Positions 62,791 through 64,000 of a stretch of 64,000 bases of DNA are shown piece by piece (position 1 is the stretch's first letter; the number at the start of each line of letters is the position of its first letter). The notes below the pieces were generated by a model. That model saw only the letters and a list, made by a program, of their open reading frames with translations. It was not told the DNA's origin and did no database searches. Location: the NCBI RefSeq assembly GCF_005484805.1, contig NZ_CP039432.1, forward strand, positions 3,472,001 through 3,536,000. Direction: 5' to 3'. The stretch is from Rhodococcus sp. SGAir0479 (GTDB lineage Bacteria > Actinomycetota > Actinomycetes > Mycobacteriales > Mycobacteriaceae). Made by a program: the position numbers and the translations under genes.

Positions 62791-63545
62791 GTGCCGAGCT
62801 CGCCCGCCCGTCCGCTCCACCTGGCCGGCACGTCCCCGGTACACGCGCTGCCGCCCGAGGTGAAGATCGTGGCGGCCTTCGTGGCGGTGTTCGCGATCGT
62901 CGCGACCCCACGCGAGGCGATCTGGGCGTTCGCGGCATACCTCGCGATCCTCGTCGTGGTGTGGCGGATCGCCGGCATCTCCGCCCGCCGGCTCGCGCCG
63001 CGCATGCTCATCGAACTGCCGTTCGTGGTGCTCGCGGTCCTGCTGCCGTTCGCGGAGGGCGGCGAGCGGGTGACGGTCTGGGGGCTGTCGCTGTCGGTGC
63101 CCGGACTGCTGGCGGCATGGAACATCCTGGTCAAGGGCACGCTGGGCGTGCTGGTGTCGTTGACGCTCGCCGCCACCACACCGGTGCGGGCGCTGCCCGG
63201 CGGGCTGTCCCGGCTGCACCTTCCCGGCATCGTGGTCACGGTGATCACCCTCATGCTGCGGTACGTCGATCTGCTTGTCGCAGAGCTGGACCGGATGCGC
63301 ATCGCCCGCATCGCCCGCGGCGACGACCCGCGTGCCCTCCATCAGATCGGTGCGGCGGCGCGGGGTGTCGGAGGCGTGTTCCTGCGCTCGTACGAGCGCG
63401 GTGAGCGCGTTCACCTGGCGATGCTCTCCCGCGGTTTCACCGGGACGGTTCCGCTCGCGACGGCCCCCGCGCGACCGCGCGACTGGACGCTGGCGCTGCT
63501 CCCGGCCGGCGGCGCGGTCGCGGTCGCCGTCGCGGCCTGGTGGGT

Positions 63546-63549
<4 letters not shown>
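62791..63549 (+). CDS. cbiQ: ECF transporter T-component
   Basis: 252 residues from the GTG at 62791, 1 nt after the preceding stop. The transmembrane coupling subunit: PLHLAGTSPVHALPPEVKIVAAFVAVFAIVATP (family N-terminus with LxPxxK), helices, and the cytoplasmic AxxRG motifs MRIARIARGDDPRAL (ARG) and HLAMLSRGFTG (SRG), which bind the ATPase. About five helices. It joins CbiM/PDGLE to CbiO. The gene order M-N-Q-O is standard for cobalt/nickel ECF operons. Confidence 0.9.

Positions 63550-64000
<451 letters not shown>

Overview
The window is chromosomal DNA of a very GC-rich, mycolic-acid-bearing actinobacterium, most likely a Rhodococcus or close relative. Evidence: AftD (arabinan synthesis), an MmpL3 homologue (trehalose monomycolate export), a DUF3068/PorA-family protein, a Nocardia-type rifampicin monooxygenase, and many genes that begin on a GTG or ATG 6-7 nt after a TANNNT box (leaderless transcription). 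Gene content and order recall two neighbouring blocks of the Mycobacterium tuberculosis chromosome, recalled as Rv0223c-Rv0228 plus Rv0236c and Rv0205-Rv0211. No rRNA, tRNA, CRISPR array, insertion sequence or prophage was recognised. The comparison is from memory; no search was run.

Layout. 1-18.4 kb: envelope block, with aftD (5' end outside the window), an acyltransferase, the DUF3068 protein, a Wzx-like flippase, a large membrane protein, a GT4 glycosyltransferase, a methyltransferase, a ROK kinase and an aldehyde dehydrogenase. Inserted in it are Mn-catalase and DUF2243-CtaG genes; a CDF metal transporter and a secreted two-cysteine protein close it. 18.5-23.4 kb: an SDR, cysK-cysE and pckA. 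23.4-32.3 kb: a degenerate dynamin-like pair, trmB-NYN-mmpL3, DUF1707 and AI-2E-type proteins. 32.4-41.2 kb: adenylate cyclase, flippase-like protein, two SGNH hydrolases, a GntR regulator divergent from leuA (with leader peptide and candidate attenuator), a second two-cysteine secreted protein and YceI.

41.4-48.8 kb is accessory-like: a TetR regulator with a frameshifted alpha/beta hydrolase, rifampicin monooxygenase rox preceded by a near-consensus rifamycin-associated element, an ArsR regulator with an AT-rich palindrome before an MFS exporter, and a POT peptide transporter. 48.8-53.2 kb is a tightly coupled TetR / acyl-CoA dehydrogenase / APH-fold kinase / SDR / histidine phosphatase operon. 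Its kinase plus dehydrogenase pairing resembles the two halves of ACAD10/11 and the LvaA/LvaC/LvaD set, which suggests 4-hydroxyacyl-CoA catabolism. 53.2-56.8 kb holds tandem penicillin-binding lipoproteins, one with all three catalytic motifs and one with none. 56.8-64 kb has a FabH-like synthase divergent from a TetR regulator across two palindromic operators, carbonic anhydrase, an ABC-F ATPase and a CbiM-PDGLE-CbiQ-CbiO cobalt/nickel transporter cut by the window end.

Most promising for follow-up: the ACAD/APH/SDR operon, the active/dead PBP pair, the leuA promoter-leader with a GntR operator over its -35 box, the degenerate dynamin pair, and the SD-sequestering hairpin before cbiM.
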